Below are positions 32,637 to 42,278 of a DNA stretch of 64,000 nucleotides, piece by piece. The stretch's first letter is position 1, and each line of letters opens with the position of its first letter. The position numbers and the translations under genes are program-made. A model generated the notes under the pieces. That model had not been told where the DNA came from and made no database searches. It was given only the letters and a program-made list of their open reading frames with translations. This DNA comes from Pseudomonas fluorescens (GTDB taxonomy: Bacteria; Pseudomonadota; Gammaproteobacteria; Pseudomonadales; Pseudomonadaceae), in the NCBI RefSeq assembly GCF_902497625.1, contig NZ_CABVGX010000023.1, positions 36,354-100,353 of the forward strand, written 5' to 3'.

Positions 32637-34979
32637 GTGATTATTTCCAGGCAATTAACGAGGCTGAGCCTTGCAGGTGTGATGCTGGGCCTGAGTCTTG
32701 CGGCCAGCGCACGCAGCCAGCCGGAGCAAGCGACAGCGGACATCCGGCGCACCACTTTCGGTGTGCCGCACATTCGCGCCGACAACGAGCGCGGTCTTGG
32801 CTACGGGATCGGCTATGCCTACGCGCAGGACAATCTGTGCCTGCTGGCCAATGAAATCACCACGGTCAATGGCGAGCGCTCTCGCTATTTCGGACCTGAT
32901 CAGCGGACGGTCGAGGAACGCCCCAATCAGGCCAGTGACCTGTTTTTCACCTGGCTCAATACGCCTGATGCGGTCGATGCTTTCTGGAAGGCGCAGACTC
33001 GTGAGGTTCGCGACCTGGTTGACGGGTACGCGGCTGGCTACAACCGCGCATTGGCAGAACGCCGGGCTCAAGGTTTGCCGCAGCAATGCCAGGGCGAATG
33101 GGTTCGCGATATCACGGTGCAGGACATGGTCAAGCTGACCCGTCGTTTGCTGGTCGAAGGCGGAGTAGGGCAGTTCGCCGAAGCGCTCGCCGGTGCCACG
33201 CCGCCCGCCGCGGCAGAGGCGTCGAATCGTGATGCAACATCGTTTCAAGTAGCCGATTCGCGTTTGCAGCGCTTCGCCCTGGAACGCGGCAGCAATGCCG
33301 TCGCGGTGGGTAGCGAACGCTCGTTCAACGGTCGCGGCATGCTTCTGGCCAATCCGCATTTCCCGTGGGTCGGCGGCATGCGTTTTTATCAAATGCACCT
33401 GACCATTGCGGGCAAACTCGATGTAATGGGCGCCGCGCTGCCGGGTTTGCCGATGATCAACATCGGTTTTAACCAGCACCTGGCGTGGACCCACACCGTG
33501 GATTCGTCCAAGCATTTCACCTTGTACCGATTGCAGCTCGATCCCAAGGATCCGACCCGTTTCATGCTCGATGGCAAGTCCATGCCCATGACGCAGCAAA
33601 CCGTGACGATCAAGGTCAAACAGGCGGACGGGCAGCTCAAGCCGGTATCCCGAGTGATCTACAGTTCGCCATTCGGGCCGGTGGTGCAATGGCCCGGAAA
33701 ACTCGATTGGGACAAGCAGTTCGCCTACAGCCTGCGCGACGCCAATCTGGACAACGATCGCGTGCTTGAGCAGTGGTACGCCATGAATCGCGCCGCCAGC
33801 CTTGCCGAGCTGCAAACGTCGGTTCAGCAGATTCAGGGCATCCCCTGGGTCAATACTCTGGCTACCGACGATCAGGGCCAGACGCTGTACATGAACCTGT
33901 CGGTGGTGCCCAACGTCAGTGCCGCCAAACTGGCTGGCTGCAGCGATCCGCGTGGCGGGCTGCGCATAATCGTCCTCGACGGTTCCACTAGCGCCTGCGC
34001 CTGGGACAACGACCCCGCCGCGGCGCAATCCGGTATTTACGCGGCCGACAAATTGCCGCAAATGATCCGCCGGGATTTCGTTCAGCATTCCAACGATTCG
34101 GCGTGGATGACCAACCCGGCGCAACCGCTGACCGGTTTTTCGCCCTTGATCAGCCAGGAGGGTCAGCCCCTGGGGCTTCGTTCGAGGTTTGCGCTTGACC
34201 GCCTGGCAAGCCTGGACAAGACGGGCAAAGTTTCAGTGAAGGATCTGGAAAGGATGGTAATGGACGATCAGGTCTACCAGGCCGAACTGGTCATGCCCGA
34301 TTTGCTCATGTTGTGCGCAAACTCAGGTTCCAATGCGTCAACCCTGGCGCCGTTGTGTGCCAGCCTGAAAGCCTGGGACCGCAGTGCAAATCTGGACAGC
34401 GGGCTGGGCCTGGTGCATTTCCAGAATGTGATGCACGCACTGGAGGACTTGCCTGATGCGTGGCGCGTCGCGTTCGATCCGAAAGATCCCCAGCACACAC
34501 CGCGTGGCCTGGCGATAGATCGGCCAGAGGTGGCCAAGGCAATCCGCGATGCGATGCTGAGTTCCGTGGACATGCTCAAAACGGCGGGAGTCGATGCCGT
34601 GACGAAATGGGGCGATATCCAGGTGGTCAGCAGTGGTAGCCAGCAGACACCAATCCACGGCGGGCCGGGCACATTAGGGGTGTATAACGCCATCCAGAGC
34701 GTGCCGAGATCGGACGGCAAGCGCGAAGTTGTCAGTGGCACCAGCTATCTGCAGGTCGTGACCTTCGATGACAAAGGGCCGCAGGCGCGCGGGGTGCTGG
34801 CCATGTCGCTGTCCAGCGACCCGCAGTCGAAGCACGCCAGCGACCAGACGCAGGCGTTCTCCAAAAAACAGTTGAGCGTGTTGCCATTCACCGAACAGCA
34901 GATCACCGCAGACCCTCACTACCGGGTGTTGACGATCAGCGAGCAGGACGAAAAGGCCGCGAAGGTGGCCAGGCACTGA
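32637..34979 (+). CDS. pvdQ: Acylase PvdQ (pyoverdine precursor deacylase / AHL acylase)
   Basis: A 780-residue periplasmic N-terminal-nucleophile hydrolase. PvdQ removes the fatty-acid chain from the pyoverdine precursor and also cleaves long-chain acyl-homoserine lactones. After a signal peptide (LSLAGVMLGLSLAASARS) comes the alpha chain (FGVPHIRADNERGLGYGIGY). Self-cleavage before S219 in LERG-SNAVAVGSER frees the nucleophile. Beta-chain motifs MLLANPHFPWVGGMRFYQMH, NIGFNQHLAWTHTVD and QNSNDSAW-like QHSNDSAWMTN are kept. The whole length matches P. aeruginosa PvdQ. The start is GTG with AGGAG six bases before it. It is divergent from the Fur-like gene and followed by a shared terminator with a FecR-type gene, an order like the P. 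aeruginosa pvdQ-fpvR neighbourhood. Confidence 0.95.
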   Translation: MIISRQLTRLSLAGVMLGLSLAASARSQPEQATADIRRTTFGVPHIRADNERGLGYGIGYAYAQDNLCLLANEITTVNGERSRYFGPDQRTVEERPNQASDLFFTWLNTPDAVDAFWKAQTREVRDLVDGYAAGYNRALAERRAQGLPQQCQGEWVRDITVQDMVKLTRRLLVEGGVGQFAEALAGATPPAAAEASNRDATSFQVADSRLQRFALERGSNAVAVGSERSFNGRGMLLANPHFPWVGGMRFYQMHLTIAGKLDVMGAALPGLPMINIGFNQHLAWTHTVDSSKHFTLYRLQLDPKDPTRFMLDGKSMPMTQQTVTIKVKQADGQLKPVSRVIYSSPFGPVVQWPGKLDWDKQFAYSLRDANLDNDRVLEQWYAMNRAASLAELQTSVQQIQGIPWVNTLATDDQGQTLYMNLSVVPNVSAAKLAGCSDPRGGLRIIVLDGSTSACAWDNDPAAAQSGIYAADKLPQMIRRDFVQHSNDSAWMTNPAQPLTGFSPLISQEGQPLGLRSRFALDRLASLDKTGKVSVKDLERMVMDDQVYQAELVMPDLLMLCANSGSNASTLAPLCASLKAWDRSANLDSGLGLVHFQNVMHALEDLPDAWRVAFDPKDPQHTPRGLAIDRPEVAKAIRDAMLSSVDMLKTAGVDAVTKWGDIQVVSSGSQQTPIHGGPGTLGVYNAIQSVPRSDGKREVVSGTSYLQVVTFDDKGPQARGVLAMSLSSDPQSKHASDQTQAFSKKQLSVLPFTEQQITADPHYRVLTISEQDEKAAKVARH

Positions 34980-34998
34980 AATACGCGTTAGGGAAAAA

Positions 34999-35029
34999 GA
35001 AGGCCACACCCGGAGGGGTTGTGGCCTTC
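34999..35029. terminator. Bidirectional terminator between pvdQ and the fecR-like gene
   Basis: GAAGGCCACA and TGTGGCCTTC form a ten-pair stem, with A-rich and T-rich flanks on both sides, between two converging stops. Confidence 0.85.
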
Positions 35030-36029
35030 AGCTTTTTGGCGGTTGCTGCGGAATGGAATTGAGCACCGGATTGCCGTGCTTGTTTCGAGTGACATACACC
35101 GGCAGGACCTTGGGCAGGGAGCCCAGCAGGCTGTCCAGATCCTTGATGTTGTAGATGCCGCCGAGACGAATTGCCCCCGTCCCGCTGTCAGCCAGCATCA
35201 CCGGCTTGCCCAGATACCGATTGATTAACGGCAAGGCTTCGGACAGCGCCAGATTGTCGAGCACCAGTTTGCCCTGACGCCAGGCAAGTGCGTTGTCGCC
35301 AGCGTCTGTCTGGCTGATGCGAGGCGTGTAGTCGCCGCGTTTATAGCGCGCCTGCATCGACGGGCTCAGACGCAGGCCATCGCCCGGCAGGTCATCGTTG
35401 CTGCTGACCAGTACCGAACCTTCGATGAGATTCACGCGAACCTGATCCTCGTACATCCACACATTGAACTGGGTGCCGGTCACCCGAATCCGGCCATCCG
35501 CAGCCTTGACAATGAACGGGTGGGTAGCGTCATGGCTGACCCTGAAAAATGCTTCGCCTTTTTCCAGGGTCAGCCGGCGCTGATCCTTGTAATTGCTGAA
35601 CGTCAAGCGCGTACCCAGGTTCAGCTCGAGCTGACTGCCATCGCTGAGGGTCACCTGGCGCACCGCATTGGTTGCTTCGAAACGCTCCCAGGAATTGGGC
35701 AGCAGCCCGAAATTCCACCCGGTAAAGGCCGCCAATGGCAAGGCCACCGCGCAAATGACAACGGCGATGCCCAGGGTGCGCCAAGGCGTTGCCGGTTTGC
35801 TGCGAGTGGCTGGCGCAACTCCCTCCAGGCCGGGTAAATCCCCTGCAACGTCCCAGATCTCGAGCATGGCCTCGTACTCGATCGCATGCAGCGGGTCGGC
35901 GTTGAACCAGTGCTCGAATGCCAGCCGTTCCTGCGCAGTGCAGTCGCCCGCGTGCAGACGCATGCACCAGTGCGCTGCGGCATCGGTGATGGCGTCATGT
36001 TGGGCTTGCGAGGGAAGTGTGTCGGTCAT
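35028..36029 (-). CDS. FecR-family anti-sigma factor / signal transducer (FpvR-like)
   Basis: A 333-residue protein with a cytoplasmic DUF4880-type domain (AAAHWCMRLHAGDCTAQERL, FEHWFNADPLHAIEYEAM), one membrane helix near residues 88-108 and the periplasmic FecR domain (VRQVTLSDGSQLELNLGTRL, then FIVKAADGRIRVTGTQFNVW). It ends with a secretin/TonB-short-N-like domain (LALSEALPLINRYLGKPVM). Such proteins hold an ECF sigma factor until a TonB receptor binds its siderophore. Position beside pvdQ suggests FpvR. Unusually, no sigma-factor gene or receptor gene is adjacent, so the partner must lie elsewhere. AGGATGAG precedes the ATG. Confidence 0.85.
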   Translation of the reverse strand: MTDTLPSQAQHDAITDAAAHWCMRLHAGDCTAQERLAFEHWFNADPLHAIEYEAMLEIWDVAGDLPGLEGVAPATRSKPATPWRTLGIAVVICAVALPLAAFTGWNFGLLPNSWERFEATNAVRQVTLSDGSQLELNLGTRLTFSNYKDQRRLTLEKGEAFFRVSHDATHPFIVKAADGRIRVTGTQFNVWMYEDQVRVNLIEGSVLVSSNDDLPGDGLRLSPSMQARYKRGDYTPRISQTDAGDNALAWRQGKLVLDNLALSEALPLINRYLGKPVMLADSGTGAIRLGGIYNIKDLDSLLGSLPKVLPVYVTRNKHGNPVLNSIPQQPPKS

Positions 36030-36126
36030 TGACTCATCCTGATTTAGCGCATTCTAACCCTGAGACCAACGCCGGGAGAACAACCGTCATGGCAATTACC
36101 CATCAAATGCGCCGTTAATTTTCCTG

Positions 36127-39100
36127 TCATGGAGTGCTGACGTGCAGTTTGCGACCCAACTGAGTGATCAGCCAAGTGACACTGTCAGCATTGGCAAGCT
36201 GCACCGTCAGCCTGCTTAGCCCATCTTTCTTGAATTTCGTCCGGGCTCCCGCAAGGTTCTCTTCGCCTGTCAATCGCAGAACAATGTCTTTCGCTCGAGA
36301 GGTGTCGCCCTGCGCCGTATCGCCAAAATCCTCCCAGTTGCCAGTATCAGGGTCCTGCTGCATGAACAACTGCGTGTAGGGCGTCTTGATCGAAAGCGTA
36401 AGGTTCTGTACAGCGGCCAGCGCTGTCTTGAGTTGGTCGCCCTTTGCGGTGGACCCGTCAATCAGATCGACAAAAGGCCGGGAAGAGTCGATATAACAGA
36501 TATCTTCGGTTGCGCTGACCAAGTGCGAAAGCTCGTGGAGCAGGGTCGCGGCTCGCGCATGGGTCCGGATCGGGAACGTAGTGTCTGTCAGGTATCGACG
36601 GTAATGATCGTACTTGGGCCTGAAGAATTTTTCAGCCAGGTAAATTTTGTTTTTTTCATCAGTGGGCACGGTGAAGGCGAATGTGTGCTCTGCATCGTCC
36701 AGAAGCCTGCCGACCACGAAGCGTTTGGATTTCGGATGTCTGAGTGTGGGCTCCAGCAAAGCGGCAAAGATCTCTCCGATGACTTTCTCAAGCTTCTGCG
36801 CGAAGGTGTCCGGTACCGCCTCCACGCCTGTGAAATCCATGATCAATTGATGCACCGCAGTGATGTTGCCGTCAGTGGCCTTGAGTAACTGCAAGTTGCG
36901 AAGGCTGTTCCATGCATAATTCGTTGCCAGGTCCAGCGCTTCATTGATCTGGCGCGCCTTGATCGGATACAGCAGCCGGATGGCTTCCATGCCGCGGGCT
37001 TCCACATTCATGTCCGCATAAACGACGACAGCGGTTTCCAGCCGTTTTCGCAGGCTGAAGCGGGCGGGCGAAGCTGCACGACTGAACAACCAGTCTTTTT
37101 TCAGGTTTTGCAGCACTTTGGGGCCTCGCACTTGGCCCCCGGCAATGCGCCACTGCTTACCGTGTTTCTGCACGGGGAACACTTTCCCGGCAATTGGCGC
37201 ATACGTTTTTTTCGTGGCGTTGTCGGTGTACAGCCCCAGTACCGCGTCGTGTGTCAAAGCGCTGAGATCAATATCGGCTCTCGCCAGTTTCTGCAAGTGC
37301 GTGCGATCGGGGGCGGTGAGGTCAACGTCCGGCCAGGGCGCGGCAGTGGTTGCATCGGGCTCCGCCAGGTCGGCAGTCGAGACGTTCTCCGCCTGGCCTT
37401 CCATCGATTTTCGCAACATCACCAACTGCGCTATTGCACTGATGAATTCCTTGAAGGCTGCACCCCACTGGTGCATCTGCAAATCTTCCGCAGACTGTTT
37501 GACATCGCGGAAGCTACGCCAGACCGTGATGGGGTAGGCGAGTTTGCCCATGACAAAGGAGCTGGCCACGGCAATGTCTTCACCGAAAACATGTTTGATC
37601 GCTGCCCACTCATCCCGGGAATCGCTGTCCGCCTGGCAGCCCAGCAGCCGACCCAGCAAGGCAACGTTATCGTCGAGTAAATGTTTGAACAGTCCGCCCT
37701 TGATCGGGGAGGAGGCAAGGGACGCGGTTGGTTTGTTGGCCTCCGGTGCCCAGTGCGCCTTGCACAATGCGCGCTCGGCGGGGAGCAAACGGTTAAGCGT
37801 CCAGTCCTGCAGCGGCCCTTTGTTTTTCAGCGCGGCCAGCAACTGATTTTCGTCCTCGTATTCTTTCACGCTGTGCGTCGGGCTATAGGGCGCGATGAGA
37901 ATCAGGCGTCCTGCGGCCGGTTGTTCGGGGCCAATCAGCCACATGCCCGGCACCGTGATCCTGGCAGCGCTTTTGATGCCGTCCAGCTCCAGTCGGCGGA
38001 TGATTGCATTGGTGCCCGCCACAGCTTTGCGTGCCGTGGCGTCAGGCATGTCCATGATCTGGCAGATAAGGTCGAAACCCGCCGGGCTCAAGCGCTCCTG
38101 GAGCTTTTCGGCATGGGCGTAGAGCATCAGCTGCCAGGGCAACTGTGCAGCAAAACGATTCCTGCGATCGGTGACGCCCTTGTCTGTATCGGCGAACGCG
38201 GCGGTTAAGGCTTTTTGCTGATGTTCACCTGGTTTCAGATTTTTAATCAGGGTTTTGATGTAGCCCTCGTTCATCCCGTCGGGAATGTTACTGGCGTTCA
38301 GGGACTTGACGGTGAAGCGCGCCTGTTCCAGATCGTCCACGTGAGTCAGGGCGAACTGCGTCAGAGTTTGCTCGCTGGCGGCGGACATCAGACGCGGACT
38401 GATTTGCACCTTGTCCGGATCCAGGTCGAAGGTGTCAGTCTTGAGCTGTTTGTGCAGTTCCCGATGCGCCGTGCTTGCCAGCGTGTCTATCCCACTGAGG
38501 AAATCCTGGTCACTGCTGACGTTGTCGAGGTATTGCTGAGCCAGTTCTGCGTGCAATACCTGGTCTTCAATGGTCGCTTTGCCCAGCCATGCCGGCAGTT
38601 TCTCCGGCGTTGCCAGGTAATCGGCAATCCTGATGGCGCGGTGCAGTCCTGTTCGTGGCTGGCGCACTGCGACCAGTTCCAGCAGGTTCGTTTTCGTCTT
38701 TTCGGGCAGCGTGGTGGCCAACGCGTCGGTGACGCTGGCCGTGTTCAGATGAACGTTTGGCTTTTGCAGGTATTCAATAAAATGCTCATCGATCCGCTGT
38801 AGCGGTGCCAGGACACAGGTCTTGAGGGCCGATCGCTGACTGGGTGCAAGGTTTTCCAGGAGGAAGGTGCGAAGGTCTTCGTCTTCGAGGCGGCGACCCA
38901 GCTCGTCCAGCAACGGCTGCACGCCCGAAAAAGTTTCAAAGCCTTGCGCCGGTGTCCACAGCACCGCCTTGCCAGAATGTCTGACGTCCAGCCCGCCTCG
39001 TTCGGTGACGACAAAACAGCTGGCAAGCTGAAGCGCGTCGCCGGATGACTCGGGCTTGAGCGCAAGGGCGTAGACGTCGGGGAAAAAGCCGTTCAATGCA

Positions 39101-40938
39101 GGTCGTTGCGAACGGATCGGACTGTCGAGCAGCGTTTTGATGATCGCCTGTTCCGGGGCGTCCAGCGTGCGGTCAATGCCGCGCAACTTGCGTTCACTGC
39201 GCAGTGCCGCCGTCATCACGTGTGTGACATCCGCCTGCAGAGCAGGCAGCAATGGATTGATCAAAAGCTCAACCTCGGCCACCGTCCTGGCAGTGGGCGC
39301 AATGGCAGAGCGTTCTCGCAGACGTTTCTCCAGCGCCTGTTCAAGGGTGGTCAGCAGTGTCAGCTGCTCTTTGGCTGACTCGGCACGGACGGTCGCTGGT
39401 CGCGAACTCCAGCGTTGGTCGACGCGTGTGCTCCAGCGCCCACTGGCTTCGGTGGTGAGCAGCCGGTCATCAATCAGGCCGCGTACATCCAGCGCACTGT
39501 CGCACAGGGCGCCGGGGTCGAGCGCGCCGCCGCTTTCGCGAAACCGGTTCAGCGCATAGTTCAGGTTGTCGCGCTGCTTGCCGAGGATGTCGGCCATCAG
39601 TTGTTCAAAAACTGCGCCGTGGACAGGAACACCTTTTATCTCGCGCTCATCCGCCGGCAATGCGAGGAAGGTGCCACGCTCTTCCAGCGACATGTAATTA
39701 AGCAGCGTGTCTTCATGACCCTGGCTTTTCATCATGTCCAGAACGACTGTTTTTACTGCTGCGAGGTGATCGGTCGCTTCGAGTCCCCTGGACTGGGTGT
39801 AGAGGAAACCGAGTATGCCTTCGCCTCCGAACTTCAAGGTCGAGGCCAGCTCCACGTAATGTTTGAGGGGGGCCGTCACCCGCACTTTTTCAATACTGAG
39901 CAGGGGATCCACTACGAACGGATCGCCGACACTTCGAAGGCGCAGGTACTCATCGGCGCTGAGGACGCGTGATTGCCGCAGCAGCAGGATTCTTGCGTAG
40001 TAGGCGTCGCGAATGCTCTCGCTGAAAAAATCCAGACGTGATTTACCGGCACTCATCGGCGAGTTCCAGAATGTCTCGATCAAGCTTTGCACGTGCGGTG
40101 TAAAGCTTTGCGCAATTTCCTTGACTGCGCTTTCCCACGCTTGATTATCGGCGTCGGTGCTCGTGCGATGTCGGGGGTTGGTGAATACCCTGGTAATGCC
40201 CGGCGGCCACTGATTGTTCAAGTAGAAATACAACAGTGCATCGCTTAGCGAGAGGGATGAATGGGTGTGCAAGTCGTCACTGCCGGCAATGGCAGAATGA
40301 GTGTTGAGGTAGGTGGTTAACCGGGTCAACCGCTGGTCCAGTCCGGGGAATGGCTTGAGTAGTGCATTCTTCAGGGATTCGTCCAGCATCGCGTGCAGGG
40401 TGGGCGTTTGCAGCAACGCGTTGCTCATCAACTGAAGATTGTCGCGCTGGTTGATTTCAAGGAGTGCCTCCTGGTCCTCGAAAACCGCACCTTCAATCGC
40501 TTCGGCAGTAATGTCTGCCACTGCGTCTTCCGTCCAGGCGCTGCGCTGCTGGACAGAAAGAAAGCGCAACAACTCGCGCTTGCCTTCATCCAGCGCCAGC
40601 CATTCCTTAAGTTTGCTTTTGAGGTCGTGCATGTCCGCGAACTTGATCAGGCCTTTCCAGGGCGTGTAGAGCGTCACTTCCGTGCCGCCGGGACGACTCA
40701 AGGCAAATGCGCCTGCCAATGGCGTGTTCGCGGTGCCGGGTCGCGTCAGCACAAGTCGGTTCGCCATCATGGGCGCTTTGTGCGCGGTACGCGCTGCCTG
40801 CGTGGCCAGGTACACATTTTGCAGCCACTTGAGATCGTCGAGACTCAAGCGCAGGGCTTTTTCACGATCGCCGGGTTGCTTGGCCTGGGATGCGGTTTCT
40901 GCCTCGTCAAAAAAATAGGGCAATGAAGATGTCGTCAT
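36127..40938 (-). CDS. Giant putative toxin: DUF6543/dermonecrotic-type N-terminus with C-terminal HELSH metalloprotease motif
   Basis: A 1603-residue protein without signal peptide or obvious membrane helix. The N-terminal ~1100 residues are rich in helices with LPADE and LLNYMSLEER-type segments, like the DUF6543/dermonecrotic-toxin-domain proteins of plant- and soil-living pseudomonads; this assignment is from memory. Near the C-terminus TLLHELSHLVSATEDICYID contains H1468-E1469-x-x-H1472 and, seven residues on, D1479 followed by Y1482. HExxH plus a (G/A)TxDxxY-like motif is the signature of aspzincin (M35/lysine-specific) metalloproteases. GAGGAG precedes the ATG. It is a stand-alone gene with no immunity or secretion gene beside it. 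An effector delivered by a secretion system is plausible but unproven. Confidence 0.75.
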   Translation of the reverse strand: MTTSSLPYFFDEAETASQAKQPGDREKALRLSLDDLKWLQNVYLATQAARTAHKAPMMANRLVLTRPGTANTPLAGAFALSRPGGTEVTLYTPWKGLIKFADMHDLKSKLKEWLALDEGKRELLRFLSVQQRSAWTEDAVADITAEAIEGAVFEDQEALLEINQRDNLQLMSNALLQTPTLHAMLDESLKNALLKPFPGLDQRLTRLTTYLNTHSAIAGSDDLHTHSSLSLSDALLYFYLNNQWPPGITRVFTNPRHRTSTDADNQAWESAVKEIAQSFTPHVQSLIETFWNSPMSAGKSRLDFFSESIRDAYYARILLLRQSRVLSADEYLRLRSVGDPFVVDPLLSIEKVRVTAPLKHYVELASTLKFGGEGILGFLYTQSRGLEATDHLAAVKTVVLDMMKSQGHEDTLLNYMSLEERGTFLALPADEREIKGVPVHGAVFEQLMADILGKQRDNLNYALNRFRESGGALDPGALCDSALDVRGLIDDRLLTTEASGRWSTRVDQRWSSRPATVRAESAKEQLTLLTTLEQALEKRLRERSAIAPTARTVAEVELLINPLLPALQADVTHVMTAALRSERKLRGIDRTLDAPEQAIIKTLLDSPIRSQRPALNGFFPDVYALALKPESSGDALQLASCFVVTERGGLDVRHSGKAVLWTPAQGFETFSGVQPLLDELGRRLEDEDLRTFLLENLAPSQRSALKTCVLAPLQRIDEHFIEYLQKPNVHLNTASVTDALATTLPEKTKTNLLELVAVRQPRTGLHRAIRIADYLATPEKLPAWLGKATIEDQVLHAELAQQYLDNVSSDQDFLSGIDTLASTAHRELHKQLKTDTFDLDPDKVQISPRLMSAASEQTLTQFALTHVDDLEQARFTVKSLNASNIPDGMNEGYIKTLIKNLKPGEHQQKALTAAFADTDKGVTDRRNRFAAQLPWQLMLYAHAEKLQERLSPAGFDLICQIMDMPDATARKAVAGTNAIIRRLELDGIKSAARITVPGMWLIGPEQPAAGRLILIAPYSPTHSVKEYEDENQLLAALKNKGPLQDWTLNRLLPAERALCKAHWAPEANKPTASLASSPIKGGLFKHLLDDNVALLGRLLGCQADSDSRDEWAAIKHVFGEDIAVASSFVMGKLAYPITVWRSFRDVKQSAEDLQMHQWGAAFKEFISAIAQLVMLRKSMEGQAENVSTADLAEPDATTAAPWPDVDLTAPDRTHLQKLARADIDLSALTHDAVLGLYTDNATKKTYAPIAGKVFPVQKHGKQWRIAGGQVRGPKVLQNLKKDWLFSRAASPARFSLRKRLETAVVVYADMNVEARGMEAIRLLYPIKARQINEALDLATNYAWNSLRNLQLLKATDGNITAVHQLIMDFTGVEAVPDTFAQKLEKVIGEIFAALLEPTLRHPKSKRFVVGRLLDDAEHTFAFTVPTDEKNKIYLAEKFFRPKYDHYRRYLTDTTFPIRTHARAATLLHELSHLVSATEDICYIDSSRPFVDLIDGSTAKGDQLKTALAAVQNLTLSIKTPYTQLFMQQDPDTGNWEDFGDTAQGDTSRAKDIVLRLTGEENLAGARTKFKKDGLSRLTVQLANADSVTWLITQLGRKLHVSTP

Positions 40939-41170
40939 GGGTGTGCTCCTCGGAGTTTGCGATCGACGCTGAGCGCAAAAGCGATAAATCGAGGCAGCAA
41001 GTTAGAGCGAGGCTGATGGGAGAGTGCGGTACATATTGCTGGGGGCAACTGTGTTGCCGTGACTTGACAGCATACGGGTGGAGCAGCGCTTAATCAGTCC
41101 TGGTCCCGGGATGCCTCGCCTCCATGACCTGCCCTGTCGCCCGTACTCGATAATAAAACTGGAGCTTCAG

Positions 41171-42217
41171 ATGACCGTAACGCCCGAAGCAGCCTTGAGT
41201 GCACCCCTGCAAACACTTGAATTCGACGCGCTCGTGGTATTGCTGGAACAGATTTTTTTACGCCACGGCACCTCCGCCAATGTCGCCAGGACGCTCGCCC
41301 TCAATTGCGCCGGTGCCGAAAGGGATGGCGCTCATAGCCATGGCGTATTTCGCATCCCCGGCTATGTGTCGACTTTGAAAAGCGGCTGGGTAGACGGACA
41401 GGCCGTACCGGTGGTGGAAGACGTCGCCTCCGGGTTTGTCCGGGTAGATGCCGGCAATGGTTTCGCTCAGCCAGCTCTCGCGGCGGCTCGCTCGTTACTG
41501 GTAGAAAAAGCACGCAGCGCCGGGATCGCGGTGTTGGCGATTCGTAACTCTCATCACTTCGCCGCGCTGTGGCCGGATGTCGAACCGTTTGCCTACGACG
41601 GTCTGGTAGCGTTGAGCGTGGTCAACAGCATGACCTGCGTGGTGCCGCATGGGGCTGACCGGCCGTTGTTCGGTACCAACCCGATTGCCTTCGCCGCACC
41701 GCGTGCCGATGGTGAGCCGATTGTGTTCGACCTGGCGACCAGTGCGATTGCTCACGGCGACGTGCAGATCGCTGCGCGCAACGGTGAACGTTTGCCTGAA
41801 GGCATGGGCGTTAACAGCCTGGGCCAGCCGACGCAGGATCCGAAAGCGATTCTCGAGGGTGGTGCATTGCTGCCGTTCGGCGGGCATAAGGGCTCGGCGC
41901 TCTCGATGATGGTGGAGCTGTTGGCTGCGGCACTGACGGGGGGCAATTTCTCGTTCGAGTTTAACTGGTCGGATCACCCGGGTGCGAAGACACCATGGAC
42001 CGGTCAGTTACTGATTGTGATTGATCCGGGCAAGGCAGCGGGGCAAGGCTTTGCAGAGCGTAGCCAGGAACTGGTGCGGCAGATGCATGGGGTAGGGCTG
42101 AAGCGCTTGCCGGGCGATCGGCGTCATTCTCAACGGGCGAAATCCGCGCAGGATGGGATCAGACTGGACAAGGCAACGCTGGAGAACTTGCGGGTACTGG
42201 CGGGGCTTGAAGCGTAG
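41171..42217 (+). CDS. dpkA: Delta1-piperideine-2-carboxylate / delta1-pyrroline-2-carboxylate reductase
   Basis: An NADPH-dependent imine reductase of the malate/L-lactate dehydrogenase (Ldh2) family. It makes L-pipecolate in D-lysine breakdown and L-proline in cis/trans-hydroxyproline or D-proline pathways. The 348-residue sequence follows P. putida DpkA closely: ERDGAHSHGVFRIPGYVSTL with catalytic His, IRNSHHFAALWPDVEPFA, VNSMTCVVPHGADRPLFGTN and LLPFGGHKGSALSMMVELLA. The start at 41171 has GGAG seven bases before it; an upstream ATG at 41078 adds non-homologous residues. It is a single gene with its own terminator. Confidence 0.95.
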   Translation: MTVTPEAALSAPLQTLEFDALVVLLEQIFLRHGTSANVARTLALNCAGAERDGAHSHGVFRIPGYVSTLKSGWVDGQAVPVVEDVASGFVRVDAGNGFAQPALAAARSLLVEKARSAGIAVLAIRNSHHFAALWPDVEPFAYDGLVALSVVNSMTCVVPHGADRPLFGTNPIAFAAPRADGEPIVFDLATSAIAHGDVQIAARNGERLPEGMGVNSLGQPTQDPKAILEGGALLPFGGHKGSALSMMVELLAAALTGGNFSFEFNWSDHPGAKTPWTGQLLIVIDPGKAAGQGFAERSQELVRQMHGVGLKRLPGDRRHSQRAKSAQDGIRLDKATLENLRVLAGLEA

Positions 42218-42232
42218 GTTCGGTGCTGGTTA

Positions 42233-42258
42233 ACCGACGAGAGCTCACTCTCGTCGGT
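42233..42258. terminator. Hairpin after dpkA
   Basis: ACCGACGAGA and TCTCGTCGGT pair over ten bases with the loop GCTCAC. It lies between the convergent dpkA and DUF883 genes. Confidence 0.75.
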
Positions 42259-42278
42259 CGTTACTCAATGACTTGCGT

